From contig JH153936.1 in NCBI GenBank assembly GCA_000226015.1, positions 768 through 54,940 on the forward strand: a DNA stretch of 54,173 nucleotides, in the 5' to 3' direction. The position numbers and the translations under genes are program-made. Origin of the DNA: Mnemiopsis leidyi. Lineage: Eukaryota > Ctenophora > Tentaculata > Lobata > Bolinopsidae. The notes beneath the pieces are model-generated. The model did no database searches. It was given only the letters and a program-made list of their open reading frames with translations, and was not told the DNA's origin. This document shows positions 21,462 to 34,513 of this stretch, piece after piece; the first letter of the stretch is position 1; each line of letters opens with the position of its first letter.

Positions 21462-22568
21462 AGATATAGGAGTTAAGAAGCAGTTTCAAAGCTTATTCTC
21501 CAAATAGTTGAGGGACACCCTCTCTCTTCACGGCCATGCTGGTCAGTTTTATCGAATAACACGACTGTTTCCAGAACTCAGTACTCAATGCACCGAGTAA
21601 ATGGTTGTCAGGGTGTACATCGTTATTGTTTTGCCACGGAAGCATTTCTGTTCTACTAATATCTTGAATTTTATTATGATGTTGTTTATGAGTTAGATAA
21701 TTTTCCTCTGTCCAAATATTGAGAAGGTAATTTTAAGTTACGTCTCTTGTTTTTTAAACATTAACATCGACTCTCTTATTTATCTTTTTATAAATATTGT
21801 GATTTGTGGTATTTTCTGAATTCTACTTCATACAAATTTAGTTTGAATTTCCTCCTTACTGGCTTCATATATTTAAAGTTAAATTTTCCCATAATTTCAA
21901 TTGTCAACAATTGTTATTTCAGATTCATTAATTGATTTTATTTTGTGCGTTTTCTTTCCGGTTTTAGGATTATGGCAAACTTACTAAATAAACAATATGA
22001 CGATAGAAATTATGTAATGCTTATCATTTTACAGATTGTGACGCAAACATAATTTAATCACAAGGCTATTTTGATATTTTACAAAATTCAATCATGACGT
22101 GAGCAAGTTCCATGCATGTCTGTGTAAGAAAATCCGATCAGAGCAAGATCGTGATTATAAAACACTGAGTCTCGCTGAAAGTTTCCGCCCGCAGAGCTAG
22201 AGACGTACAGTTGCAAGTCAACTCCGTACTTAGTGAGCCGAAAAGTAAGCAATTAGTTGACATCAAGCAAAGCCCTCTGTTGCCAAGTTTCAAGCAGGAA
22301 TTATATCTCAGAAAGTAATATCGGATATTGAACTTTGATCAACCAACTTTACACTTTCAACGTTACAGAAGTGTTTTTCTATCGATTTGTTGATGTTCTA
22401 GAAAGTTCAGTTTATGAATCCCAACTCTCCCATTGCTGATCAGGTACTCCTTAAGTATAGCTTGTTGCATCAACTATGTTATTTTATAGCAAAGTGAAGG
22501 GTCGCATTGTAAAATATATCTGGTGTCAAACTTTCCACGATCTGGCAGCCTCGTCCATTGATCTGAGT
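21462..22568. other. NCAPD2 3' flank and intergenic sequence
   Basis: A/T-rich. AATAAA near 21986 is the likely NCAPD2 polyadenylation signal. A short open stretch starting ATG at 22414 (MNPNSPIADQ) ends at a possible donor (22444, GTACTC) in the phase needed by the plus-strand gene whose exons begin at 24699; it is one candidate first exon for that gene. Confidence 0.45.
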
Positions 22569-24267
22569 TCAAACTCTCCAAATTTTAGTTGATTTGATCC
22601 GGTTCGTGACCGTTACCGCCATTACAGCTCTCTGGAAGTTAGATCTTGTAGGTTTGTGATGGATAACGTTACCACCACTCTTCTGGGTCTTGAGATAAGA
22701 GGACACATCAGGTTTAATACTGCACAACACCATGGTTGGAGTGGAGGACTTGGTCCTCCGGAGCTGATTCTCCCTCACAATTCTAATATCAGTAGACAGA
22801 GGTCGGAGTTTCCTGGTTCCTCGCTCGGCTCGGGGAAGTTCTGACAATTGGGATAGATACTCGTCTATGTCTAGTCCGCCCTTGTTCAGACCCTGCAGTC
22901 CTATTGGCTTCACCTTAGTTAACTTGACAGAGAGATCCCCTGTAACATGGGACACTATCCCAACTGCTTCCCTAACTCGAGACTTGCTTTTTAAAGTAAA
23001 CATGGACAGCTCCTCGCTGGAGCATGGTCTCCTACTCCCGTCCCTCAGTGAGGTTTGGGAACCGGAACCCGACTTGTCTGAAGCGTGACTCGCCTGCCTG
23101 GACAGTCTCTTGTGGTCGAACTCGTTGAAGGAGTGAGCATGGCGGGAAATAGGCGGTAGCTTCCTCCTCGACACTGGTTTGATACTTTCCGACCTACGAT
23201 CTCGGGCTGCCTGCGGAGTCTCTGGTTCTGCTGGAGTTGTCAGTGTCGGGATTGAGAGAGTATCTTCTGTTTCTATCAGATCCAATGTCTTCTTCTCCAC
23301 ACTAAAGTGTATCGACTCTCTTCTAGCTTTTAGATCAGAGTTGCGGCAGTCGATAGCCCACATTTTCTGTCTTGTTTCCTCCAATATTTGCCCTGCTTCG
23401 TAGCATTTTACTGGCGATTCCAGCTTGGTTCCCGTTTGATGTTCTTCTGTCGACTCCTTCTTTTTGAGCTTCGCTGGAGGAAGTTCCTCTAACGTATTTG
23501 TCCTGAAATGAGCCATCGAGTCGGTTTTTTAATGATTTTAACTGAACACTCATTAAAACCTTATTTGCATCTCATTGTAATGAAACTCTAGACTCCTAAA
23601 TTTTGAATTTTTGGTTTCTACGTATATCTTAAAAAACAAACATACCCGACGATTGCTGGAAGAAAACTTTCCTTAGGTGTGGCCATGTGTCAGAATTAAA
23701 GGGCAAAATAATTATGATAATTTTGAAACCAAAAGAGATCAACCAACGACCACATGATAATGATGCGCTCCTTTATAAACATTGGTTATGCCACATTCTT
23801 AAATGATAATATTATTTTACTCGTTACACCCAACTGTACCTGCTGAATCTAGCATAGTTAGCGTTGTCTATCATGAAGTTAGAGCAGGTGTTTCCCTTCT
23901 CTCTCTTCTGCCTGGATACTCCAGTTATAGTTGGCTGTCTCCCTCCCATCTCTCCCCCTCCTTGATTTCGCTGTCTCGGTATCGCAGCTACTGTTGCTTT
24001 TCGGTACATCCCCGTGGTACTCGTCACTTTATCCGCTTTCTCGCCTGTCTCCCCAACCTTTCTTGGTATCCTTGGCAACACACCCTTCTTCTCAATCGGA
24101 GAGAGTTTCTTGATTTTAGAGGGCATCTCCAATCTTTGTCTGCTCAGAGATTTCAGATGATGTGGCTTCTCTGAACTCTCGCTCTCATCTTTTCTCTGAG
24201 AGTTTCCTTTGCCTCCCGTACTTCGGTCCAGTTCAGACCTGGTCCTACCGCGGACGTGGTCCCTCAT
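22569..24267 (-). CDS. Unrecognised basic, Ser/Arg-rich protein (2 exons)
   Basis: I do not recognise the family. Exon 1 (24267-23840) ends AGCAG at a GTACAG donor. Exon 2 (23502-22569) begins after CATTTCAG. The split Arg codon joins in phase and gives 453 aa plus TGA. The intron is 337 bases. The protein has no membrane segment or signal peptide. It is rich in Lys, Arg, Ser and Glu with proline-containing basic motifs (KIKKLSPIEKK, VLPRIPRK, RRKLPPISRHAH) and Ser/Arg stretches (RLSRQASHASDKSGS), so it is probably mostly disordered and phosphorylated. The frame stays open a few codons upstream of the Met at 24267, so more 5' sequence is possible. The two exons could instead be separate intronless genes starting at 23516 and 24267, but matching phases and good splice sites favour one gene. 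Confidence 0.6.
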
Positions 24268-24698
24268 ACCGTGGCAGCTACATGTGATAAAGAAACAGCG
24301 AGAAAGACAAACAGTTGTGCAGGTGTGTGATGAGGTTAAGTGGCATGACTGTCAAGGTCGAGCTAATTACTTTGTCTCGTGAGGAGTCTCCGTGTAACGT
24401 GTTCTACCTGACCTTCCACGTGTGTTTATTGAAAACAGTATGTCCGGCATCTCCGCTATGTCCCATGTTATCATCATGATAGATATCATGCAGGTTCAGC
24501 ATGCCGATCGTTATGCGTCCTGTTCATGTTATGTTCAAATGTTATCTTACTGCTCATTGTTCCCTGGTATCTTTACGGCCGCAAATCTTCATATAAAGTA
24601 GAAAGGTAAATAATCACAGTCATGTTTGACAACCACATTGCATATTAATAACTTTAACATTCCCGGAGATATAGATTTATCCGGATTAGCTGTTTCAG

Positions 24699-26302
24699 GA
24701 GAACCCAGGAGTTCCGGTAAGGTCGCTGTCCAGTCTGGCTCCAAAACCACCAAGTAGCAGCAGTGGCAGCAGATTGTACCCTCCCCTCCCATCTTCCCAG
24801 GAGAGCTTCATCCACCAGGCTATCAGAGAGTTACAGACAGATCCTGATACTATTAACAAGATGTATGAGAAGTTCTCCCAGCAAATAATCAGCGATATGA
24901 AACGTAAAGTAAGTTTTCACCTTTATGCTTGAAATTAGATATGGAGGGATTTCGGATTAAGATTAGAATGACATAATCATATTTAACAATAAGCGCCACT
25001 ATTTGATATATTTTAATTATATAGTTATATTACCTGACAAGTGACTACCCTTATAAATATAACACTATCTCCAGGCAAATCCTGGTGTGACAGTAAGAAA
25101 AGAGTCCATGTTAACAGACTCGCTACCTGACCCCTCCTTCTGGGGAACCGTCACTTCTCTCCCTACTCGCACTACTCCTCTTAACGGTTCTCTCAAGGGC
25201 AGCCTTCTTGCTGTGAGTGTATGTTGTGTTACAAAGTTCTTCATCATGGTCACTCTTATATTGACGTACTTTTAAGAAAGTGGGTTGTAAGATAAATAAC
25301 ACTCGGTAGTATTGATAAGTAAACATAACATAAATATTAAGTGGTCAGACATCTGATAAGGCATGGTCGGAAATATGATGGCTTGTCCTACAACTAAATA
25401 AACTCTACCTATTGTTGGGATAACTGTGACTAACCACAACTACGTTGCGAGATCAAGTCAGAACACAGCCTGCTGTAGTATAAGTGATAAAATTATTCTA
25501 AATCAAGAGTTAAGGTAGAGAACAGATTAGTATACATGCAAAGTCAGCAGCGTATATACTGGTCGATTTAAGGATATTAGAAGATATGACGAAAATTCGT
25601 AATTTACAATAATTTAAATGCAAAATTTCCCTACAAGCTTTATAAGGGTCGGAAAGGGTCATCAGTTGAGTAGACAAGATTCCGTAATATTCAGAAGAAC
25701 ACTACAGGCGAATTTTCGGCCGGTAAATGTAACTGCAGTACTCAGCAGATATAATCTAACTATCCTCACTCCTTAGGATACGGCGGAGGACAAGTTCCCT
25801 GCCAAACTAGAAAGTAGCGGATCTAAAGGTTGGCGAGCTGCCAAGAAGATGTCCAGTAGTAAGGCAAGAAGAGAGAGTACTTTCTCCTCCAATCTCTTCA
25901 ACCTCTTTGTTCAGTCCAAGAGAAACGACTTCAGAACCACCACAGTCAGAGGTTTGCTGGGAATGAGATTGCCTCACCTCTTTTGTTTTCACAGTAAATT
26001 ATTCGATTTTCAGCAGATGTCAAACATCTGCATTTCCAATCATGACTATATACTATTACTTTAGCAAACTAGAACGACTCAAAATTTGGTAAACGGTAAG
26101 AAATGGTTCGGCTACGTTTATCCTTGAATGAAAATTTCAAACCATTCTCACGTTCTAATCCTCAGAACGGCAGCTGAGAGGACCCAACAGGGACTTATCC
26201 ACCCTGCCCACTACCCACATCTCAACTCCCATTGTAAACGAGAGGCATGATCTCAACGCTGCTAGACGAGCTCAGACCGTCTTCCCTTTCTCCAAAATGT
26301 GA
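24699..26302 (+). CDS. Unrecognised protein, at least 4 exons (5' end open)
   Basis: I do not recognise the family. Exons 24699-24908, 25075-25212, 25777-25951 and 26166-26302 join in phase and end TGA, giving 219 residues plus an unknown start. The first visible exon is Pro/Ser-rich (LAPKPPSSSSGSRLYPPLP) and then predicted helical (ESFIHQAIRELQTD, INKMYEKFSQQIISDMKRK). The third exon is basic with FNLFVQSKR. The C-terminus ends ARRAQTVFPFSKM. No signal peptide or membrane segment. Candidate first exons in the right phase are 22414-22443 (MNPNSPIADQ), which would place the minus-strand gene inside intron 1, and 24440-24493 (MSGISAMSH...), which would make a divergent pair. Both have weak donors. 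AATAAA at 26430-26435 is a likely poly(A) signal. Confidence 0.65.
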
Positions 26303-28125
26303 TCAAGTGATAACTATATTCTGGGGAAATTCCTGTCTTCAAAACTTTCTCTATCAGCTATGTGTCTCTTGAAACATTTTCTTTTCTGTTCACTTTATAA
26401 CACACGCAGTACTCGCGATATCATCAGAAAATAAACCTCAATAGGTTTAAATAGAATTATGCACTTCCTATGACAAATAATGAAACTTGCGTGCCGCTTG
26501 CACGCAAGGATCTTAAAGAAATGCAATGCTGGTTTTTGAAATTATAAATTTCTGTCTGGCGATGAATATTTGACGTGTCAATTAATTGACGTAAGTTTAC
26601 AAAAATAGATAATAGATAAGTAAGAGTATGAGAAAATAGATCAATTTTTCCTATGAATATGATATTTGTGTTGAGTTTTTCCTCTTTAATATTATTACGT
26701 ATGAATTCTGTATAATAAATATTTCTATAAGTATAATATATTTCGGTACATTACCAGCCTCCTCTGTGGGGATTAAATCAAAAACCAATCATTACTTTAA
26801 TATAAATCCTATTATCTTAGTAGATTATAGCCTAACTTGATGGACAGATTCAGAATATGATATTTTGTTGCAAAAAGGAACAAATTGATCTTAATTTGTC
26901 AGTGTTATTGGTCACCGAAAACGCTCAAAGCGTTACAATGAATGTCTTTCCTGAATCAAATTAAGATGGGAAATATTCATTTTTTAAGCAAGTTTAACAA
27001 TTGATTGTCGATTTGTCGAATCCAACAAAAATTTCAATATCAATTCTGTCACATCAGACAGGTCTTGGCCATGGTGTACTGCTATCTGTAGTTTGTTCCA
27101 CGATTTTATTCCCGTGTCTGCATCGCCAGTAAGAACTAAAAGCAATTTACCGAATTGTGGTTGCAACATCTTGTCCTTGCTAAATTTTTGTCTGGCGTCG
27201 GATCTGTTCTATTCCGCCCTGATTGTATGGTACTACGAGAACTCACAAACAGTTCTATGTGGTGACTAAAACATGCATATCCTGAAAAACTCTTTCAAAA
27301 CTGTCGTTAGTTTAAGAAAACTTTAACTTATAAAATATGACCGTGTAACTTGATATGTTACTATTTTCTAGACCGCATTATACTTTTATACTGTCTAAAC
27401 TCTAAAGGTTGAGCTTACTTTTTTTTTATTCCGCTTGAATTCTCCATCGACCTCCTATTTAACTAAGTCCAATAGTAGTGTTTGAGATTGAAATTGTTCC
27501 GCTTGGGCTGTACCAGATACCTCATTATATACTGTCGCCAATTTTAAGGCTTACCTGTTAACGTTACATGCAGATAGAATCGCAATTTTTCCTCGTTTGA
27601 CAATACAGATATGTAGGTCTGTTTAAAATCACAGTGCCTTGTCAGACATTACTTCTTCTCATAGTATCTGGGCGTCTGGTCGGCAATCTTACAAGAGTTA
27701 ATTAGTTAATTGTAAACAACCACAACAAAATCTGTTATCTTGACCGGGAGTCACTCCATTCCTGCCATTATGTCAGAATCTCATGTCTTAGATTTTGGAC
27801 ATTGTCCTTTCGACCTCCTTGTTAATGTTTGCTGCTTTGTGTGTCTAAATTCAGTTCAAACTATGAAATTTGTTCGCTCATAATTGTACAATATTCCCGC
27901 AATATTACCCGAAGTTCCTACAAAGTAAATAAGATCAGCAATAAGAGAACCGGTCGTCTCCTGAAATTTGGTAGGTACAACATCTCTCAAATTCGTAATG
28001 ACGACCAAATTTGTGCGATGATCTGTAAGCAGGTGTGTCCTCATTGCCCCAGACTAATGGAACTCCTCCTGAATAGATCACATCTCGTAGTTGGAATATT
28101 GCCAGCAGGTTCCTGTCAACGTAGC

Positions 28126-28182
28126 CAGTTCCTACATCTTCCCACAGTTCCTACATCTTCCCACAGTTCCTACATCTTCCCC
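28126..28182. repeat. 19-bp tandem repeat, 3 copies
   Basis: The unit CAGTTCCTACATCTTCCCA is repeated at 28126, 28145 and 28164. Confidence 0.95.
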
Positions 28183-29303
28183 CATCTCCACAAATACTTG
28201 GCCATACACCTCCTCAGTGTACCAACTACCCAGTCTGTCCAGTGGGATGCAGATGTTGCCTTAAAATTGACCTGCTCTTCTTTGTTGCATACTCATGTAC
28301 AACCTCCTTGTGTGCGAGTTAAATCAATTTCTCGTGAATTTCGTGAGTTTATTCCTCACTGAACTGAACGAAAGTTGTTCAAATTCGGTTGTGAGCATCT
28401 CTTCAAAGATCAGTGGTTTGTCGTTTATTTGATGTTCGGCCTCTCTGGTAATGACAGATCTTAAGCCGAACACTCAAACAAATAATAAGTTTAATTTATT
28501 TTAGATTAAGTAATTAAATTGACCTCGCTCCAATGACCACCCCCAGCACAAAACGACAAGAGTTGTTTGCCTATTGTTCTAAAAACTTCCCGGTGTCATC
28601 TTTAATTAATTGCGGTTTTGTCCTGGTTGTCGGTGGACCTTATTTTTTCCTATTCTATTCTCAATCTAAGACCTCTTTTAAATTGTCATTCTGAAAATGA
28701 AAACATCTTTCTCGACACTTTTATTAAATTATCGCATTTACCGATCCTGGCTCTGAATATGATGTATATAAACTAAACAGTGGATGGATCCAGATTCAGC
28801 TCTTAAAGACTATCTGGCTTAGACTTGAAATCGACCTAATTTGGTATCATACCTACTATCTGGTCGTAGATCGAGCTATTCAATAACAGTTCTACTAAGG
28901 AGCTGTGTTATGAACTCGCTTAGTCTCATGTTTTGTTTGTAATAGGCTGTTTGTTTGTGTTCCCTTTGTTTTAATTATTGAATTGTTTCTTCATTAACTC
29001 AGGACTGTCTTTCGAGTATCTGAACTCTGAAGCCCTGGACTGGACGCTGTCATGCTCGTTAGTTTATATTTCTTCGTCTTCACATTTTTCATAAAATTAG
29101 GCCACTTAAACGTGAGTCCTGATTGAGTTGCATTTTCCCGCAGTCATGGTCAAGACTCTAGATGGCTAATCCAAACGTATTAGTTTCTAGTGGTCGTTGT
29201 CAAAATAGCCAATTTTATGGTCAAATTTAGGTTTATTATAATTTACAATCAATCTGACAATTTGGAATTTTAGCAATGGTCATGCAGGTGAACTTGAACC
29301 TAT

Positions 29304-29413
29304 GACGTTTTCAGCATGAACATTTGACGTTTTGAACATGAACATTTGACGTTTTGAACAAGAACATTTGACGTTTTGAACATGAACATTTGACGTTTTG
29401 AACATGACCATTG
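29304..29413. repeat. 22-bp tandem repeat, about 5 copies
   Basis: The unit GACGTTTTGAACATGAACAT plus TT starts at 29304, 29326, 29348, 29370 and 29392 with single-base changes. Confidence 0.95.
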
Positions 29414-30461
29414 TGTAAGTTTTTTGACCTTTACTAGACACTCTGACTCATGCTAAATGGTCAGTGGTCACTAAAGTATGGTCACTTTGAAGCTTTACCC
29501 TCTAAACTATCGATTATTTTTCTTTCGACCAATTTTGAACAATTTCTTAATGGCAAAATTTCTCACGGACGCCTAATCCAAAGTTAAGTAATTCGATGTT
29601 TTTACCTGGTCCCATATACGACAACGATTTTATGATGGACTTAGTCTTGTTGGTAAACGACAACTTGTCAGAAATCAGAATCCACAATATTTAGTTTATC
29701 GAAAAATGGAAATTTCTAGGTCTTCGTTCATAAAAAGCTGTCTCCTAATCTCATTGATACACATTGTTAGAGAATTTGATACATCAACAGGCCTTTGATA
29801 TTCTGCAGATCTTGGAGTCTACCTTTAACAAGTCCTAATTTCAAAACAGGACAAAATAACCGAGATAAAAGGGGTATCTAGATACGTATCTTGACAAATA
29901 CCTGCCGCTCGACTTACTGGTTTATTTCACTGCGGCCTTTTGAGGTTGCCCGACCGACCAGTCTGTTCTTCTGAATTGCGTTACCGATCACTAGTTGCCG
30001 GTTTTGTTATTGTACTTACTTAAGTGCATGGTATTTCACAACGTTCACTAAATTACTTGAACCGCTACTTTATTGCTTTATTTCTACGGCGGCATATCCG
30101 CCTTATCGGAAACCCACTTTTCGAGACATTAATCCCACACACGCAGAGAGAACACTAATAACCTGCTTTATAACAAGTAGGGTAGCAAGTAGCTGCTTGT
30201 TATTGCCAGCAATAAAACTAACACCTGTTTGGTAATTGTGTCCCTGTGTAGGGTACAGTCCTGTAAGTTTTATAAAACTGCGCGTGTCCTGTGTTTGTTG
30301 GTATTGCCTGGTAATGTATTCCGCACAAACTAGGGGAAAATCCCAAGCAGGCAGGGAACAGCTGCTTGCTTGCTGTTGTAGGCAGGTCGCTCTGTGGGCT
30401 GAGACAGAAATGATACTTGAGTACTTGAAGTATGGATATAAGTCACAAGGAGTGCAGGAGT

Positions 30462-30629
30462 AGCCTGGCCTAGGTATCTCTAACCAGCCTGGCCTAGGTA
30501 TGTCTAACTAGCCTGGCCTAGGTATCTCTAACTAGCCTGGCCTAGGTATCTCTAACTAGCCTGGCCTAGGTATGTCTAACTAGCCTGGCCTAGGTATGTC
30601 TAACTAGCCTGGCCTAGGTATCTCCAACC
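30462..30629. repeat. 24-bp tandem repeat, 7 copies
   Basis: The unit AGCCTGGCCTAGGTATCTCT plus AACC (or AACT) is repeated seven times from 30462. Each unit holds GGCCTAGG and an AG|GTAT step that looks like a weak splice donor. Confidence 0.95.
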
Positions 30630-31291
30630 AGCCCGCAGACCTAGCTGGAAAGGACCCGGACAGGATCTGGAGGAACTGGAGGGCAGGCTCTACTACTCCT
30701 TGTCCTACTGGTGGCTGATGATCTGTCTCTTCCTGCTCCCTGCCTGGTGGAGCTAAACACGAACCTATTTGTAAGGCTAGGAACTATAGGGACTAGAGTA
30801 GTGACACTGTCCTAGATCGTGATGTTCAGGCATTCCTTCCCTCCTCCGTCTTATTACGGAGAACACTTCCTCAATCGTCACACTCGCTCTTTGTTCTCAT
30901 CTACCTCACCTCACTTGCTTTAGTCACTTCTATAAAATCTCACTAGTTTTATATTGGTCGATTGTCATCTTGCGGTACTAATTGTAGCTGCCCGGTACGC
31001 CTAGAAACAGTTTTTGTGTCCGTGTTTTACTGTACTATCTACTTCTCATCTACTTTACATCTACTTTACAGTTTCCCCCTGACAGCTAGATACCGAAGTT
31101 TCTCCGCTACTACTTGCAATTCTGCTCACGTATATCAGATCGATATAATCACACTGGAGATGATCAAGCGATATGTCCGGTCCGGCTGATAATTGGCTAG
31201 CTCAGTGACGATTATCTCTGCAACTTTCTCTCCTCCCAAAGTTTTTGATTTTCTCTAGTGTTGGTAGTGGTAGTGGGGGAGATTGTCCAAG

Positions 31292-31337
31292 ATGAGACCC
31301 ATCACTGTAGCCGTCATGATGCAGAAGTACAAACTTG
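31292..31337 (+). CDS. Candidate alternative first exon 1a of villin
   Basis: ATG at 31292 opens 15 codons (MRPITVAVMMQKYKL) plus one base, then a strong GTAAGT donor. It ends in phase 1, the phase required by the acceptor of the villin exon at 40112. Inference from frame and donor only; splicing over 8.8 kb would need transcript evidence. Confidence 0.35.
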
Positions 31338-31349
31338 GTAAGTTCTGGT

Positions 31350-31625
31350 GTATGTTTTGATGTGATGTTGGTTCTTATGTTTGTTCTAATGTTTGTTCTG
31401 ATGTTTGTTCTAATGTTTGTTGTTCTGATGTTTGTTCTAATGTTTGTTCTGATGTTTGTTGTGATGTTTGTTGTGATGTTTGTTCTAACGTTTGTTGTGA
31501 TGTTTGTTCTAACGTTTGTTGTGATGTTTGTTCTAGTGTTTGATCTAATCTTCGTTCTAGTGTTTGATCTAATCTTCGTTCTAATCAATGTTTGTTCTAA
31601 TCAATGTTTGTTCTAATGTTTGCTC
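31350..31625. repeat. 12-bp tandem repeat (ATGTTTGTTCTG family)
   Basis: About 20 copies of a 12-bp unit varying between ATGTTTGTTCTA, ATGTTTGTTCTG and ATGTTTGTTGTG, starting just after the candidate exon 1a donor. The long open frames on both strands come from the period being a multiple of 3. Confidence 0.93.
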
Positions 31626-34506
31626 TGATGTTATTTTGAAGTTTGTACTGATTTATTCTGATGTTGGTACATGATCCATGTTTTAATTGTTTGTTAATTG
31701 TTGGGGGTGCACTTTTGGGCGTTAGGGCACCATTAGAGGTGCATCGGTATTCTTTCATGAGACCATAAGTTGCTCTTTAGCAAACAGTACTTGTGTTTGT
31801 GTATTGGAGCGGTAACCGTCCCCACGATGACTGAATAGCTATGGTTACCATGGTAATTGACTGTTTACATGGTACTGGTAAGTTAAGGTTTCTATCATTA
31901 GTTAGCATCTTAAGTTGTGAGTAACTTTAATTATAAAACGAGGTTGGACACCACATGGCAAAAAATTAATCGAAAAATAAAAGCATTTAAGTCACTCTGC
32001 TTCCACAACGAGACTAGATAGCTAGATATTTTTAAAATCGGCAGATTGTTTGACCATTTTAGTGGACTATGAAGGAAATTAAGTGCTGCCAAAACTACCT
32101 GTCGCTCTTTAATCCACGTTTATGTCAATAATGGTATTGTTACTCCAAAGTAATTAGCCTAATTAGCCCAGATCCATGAGCCTGTGTGTCAGCCTGTCAC
32201 TCGAGCAAATAATTACTATGTACTTAAACGAATATAATATACAAATATATTCATGGTTTGTTCCAATTTTCTTTAGTCTAAAGTCTACAGTCTGTAATTT
32301 TCGTAAGCTCCTGGTACTTGTCTTCTCTTTCATACTCCTAAAACTCTGCTGGATTTCGATCTGCTCTATTTAAATCTGATCTCTGCTGGACCCGAGTCAG
32401 GGATACAAACACGGTGCTGTAAAACAAATACTAGCGATACTGAGTAGCCACTTAACCTTGAGTTGTGGCACGAAGGGTTTTGTTTTTCTGTCGATGCTAA
32501 AAGTATCAGCAGTATATTACTCTTTCGCTTTATACAATTCAAAGCTCCGTCAACGAAATGTAATTTATAATACGTCACTTTTTCAACCCTACATTTATTT
32601 GTGTCTCAACTTCTATACTTAAAAGCATATAAAAAGAACTAGCCACTTTTTATTTGTAATTTTTGTTCTTTGCAGTGATGAAATTCTGCTCTCCTCTTCA
32701 TCCCTGCACCCGGCCCTATGTCGAGAATGTCTATGAATTCGCGAAATTGTTTCCCCAACAAGAAGTTTACTTGAAAGCACGGTCAGCCCTAGTGTATCAC
32801 TGTATCCGCAAAAATCATCTAATGACTACTGCTGAGCACTGCTGGGCACTATAACTATAAGCCAATTAGAGATAACGAATGTCCTAACCTGATCTGATCC
32901 TATTTAATTGAATGTTCCCATTACAATTTACAACTTCATGATCGGCCTTAGTTTCACTAGTTCTTCTTATCTCACCTGACTAATTATCAAACCAGTATTT
33001 GCACTGAAGCCTTCCATGAACTCAATCAGTCAATAAAAACTTGACCTACATTACGCACTAGATAACTCGCTTGACTTACTTTCCTAAAAATTTCCAATCG
33101 TCACTCATTCCTAATCGTGGTATGATCTGACAAATGTACAGAATTAAAATTGTGCTGCTCAGCAAAATGTCAGAAACTCATTTCAGTCGGTAGTTGCTAT
33201 TTTTGTAAAATCTTCTATATCACCGTTACGGGAGCTGTACAGCCCCGACAGCGACATAATTTAGCTATTGCATGAATATATTCCAATTTTGCCTATCAGA
33301 TCGATTGTCCATCGTAGTAAAAGTAAGCATTTCGATATTTTCTCTTTCATTTGGCCTAAAAGTAGGCCTCCTCTACCGGTGTGCTCCTGATAATACACCA
33401 CATCTTCCTTCAGATGAAGTTCCGTTCAGGGGGGAGGGGCAACTCAAAAATCTCAATAGGGACCATAAAATTCCCAAAATAGACATAGAGTTTTTTTAGA
33501 GTTATGGTTAAATTTTCCCAAATTGATCAAAAAACTATTTGAAAATCAATCTAAGAGGCATTTTGTGGTGAAAACATAGTGCCCTGCGATAAATATTTAA
33601 AAATATCTGTAACTGAAAAAGTCTAAAATAAGTCAAAATTGTATATCTAAAAAATTCAATATCGCCCTAAAATTTCCAAAATTGATATAGAGTTTTTTTA
33701 GAGTTATTATTAAACTTTCCCAATTTGATCATAAAACCATTTGAAAATTATTTTAAGATGCATTTACTTTTAGTGGTAAACACGTAGTAGATTTTAAGAT
33801 ACTACTCTATACTGGAACTGAAAAGGTCCAAAATAAGTCCCAAAATTGATGTAGAGTTTTTTAGAGTTTTTTTAGTTGCCCCCCAGTTCCTCCGCTTTAC
33901 AGTTGTCTTTTTTAGTCCTCCCCTTCTCATACGCGCTCTACTCGGCCGCTCCTCTTACTCCCTCTTTTTCTCATTCCTCCCATCTCCCTCTCAACTTCTT
34001 CCCCATTTTTTCAAAACATTTAACTTTTTCCACCATCGCCACCAAAGAACTCAGCAGAGGAGGAGCTAAATATGGCAAGTCCTTACTTGTCTCCACCACC
34101 TCCTCGCTCCTCTTCGCTCCCTTTTCTTTTTCTTTTCCGTTCTCCTGACTCTTACAATCAACTCTTCATTGTGAGTCTCCATTAATCTTAATCTCCTGAT
34201 GTTTCCATTATTTAATATATTCCTGTGTTGCTCTCTAGTTTGTACACTACTCGAGTATTGATATGATGAATAACATTTTCGATCCTGTTCAACATTGCGG
34301 CATTATAAATACGAGTGAAAATAACGATAACAATAACAATTACACGGAGTATACTATATATATTTGCACGGCTTAGTGACTCAAACATAACGGCCGCTTG
34401 ATGGCCGGGATGTACTGTTATTGAGTGTTCTCAGCGCAGATTTAATCTTGTTCTTGTTTCACAAAGCCAGATATTGTAATCCTCCGTCGCACACTCTGTA
34501 CACACA
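31626..34506. other. Stretch with no recognised gene
   Basis: Nearly 3 kb of A/T-rich sequence. Contains a near-palindrome GGTTACCATGGTAATT near 31844 and an imperfect duplication of about 190 bp (about 33463-33655 and 33660-33850, words AGAGTTTTTTTAGAGTTAT, CATTTGAAAAT). A C/T-rich stretch follows at 33880-34150. Its open frame looks like low-complexity sequence and is not called. Confidence 0.5.
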
Positions 34507-34513
34507 ATGTCTG
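34507..34513 (+). CDS. Candidate alternative first exon 1b of villin
   Basis: ATGTCTG followed by GTAAGTTT: two codons plus one base, phase 1, compatible with the exon at 40112. The result would be a villin starting [13 protein letters not shown]. It is very short, so chance is a real possibility. Confidence 0.25.

Larger units (their letters stand above)
26303..31291. other. Gene-poor intergenic region with minisatellites
   Basis: About 5 kb with no coding sequence I can support. Contains the poly(A) signal of the upstream gene (26430), three copies of a 19-bp unit (28126-28182), five of a 22-bp unit (29304-29413) and seven of a 24-bp unit (30462-30629). A short open frame at 30661-30754 encodes a Trp/Leu-rich hydrophobic segment (YYSLSYWWLMICLFLLPAWW) and stops; it is too short and isolated to call. 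The upstream promoter of villin exon 1a should lie at the right end. Confidence 0.55.

Noticed and set aside
26984..27169. 61-codon minus-strand open frame (LLVLTGDADTGIKSW...)
   Set aside because: Short, isolated, no known domain or splice partners seen.
27829..28362. 177-codon open frame containing the 19-bp repeat
   Set aside because: No recognisable domain, crosses a minisatellite, and its composition does not differ from the surrounding intergenic DNA.
33876..34148. 90-codon open frame rich in Ser, Leu and Phe
   Set aside because: Arises from a C/T-rich low-complexity tract; no homology signal.
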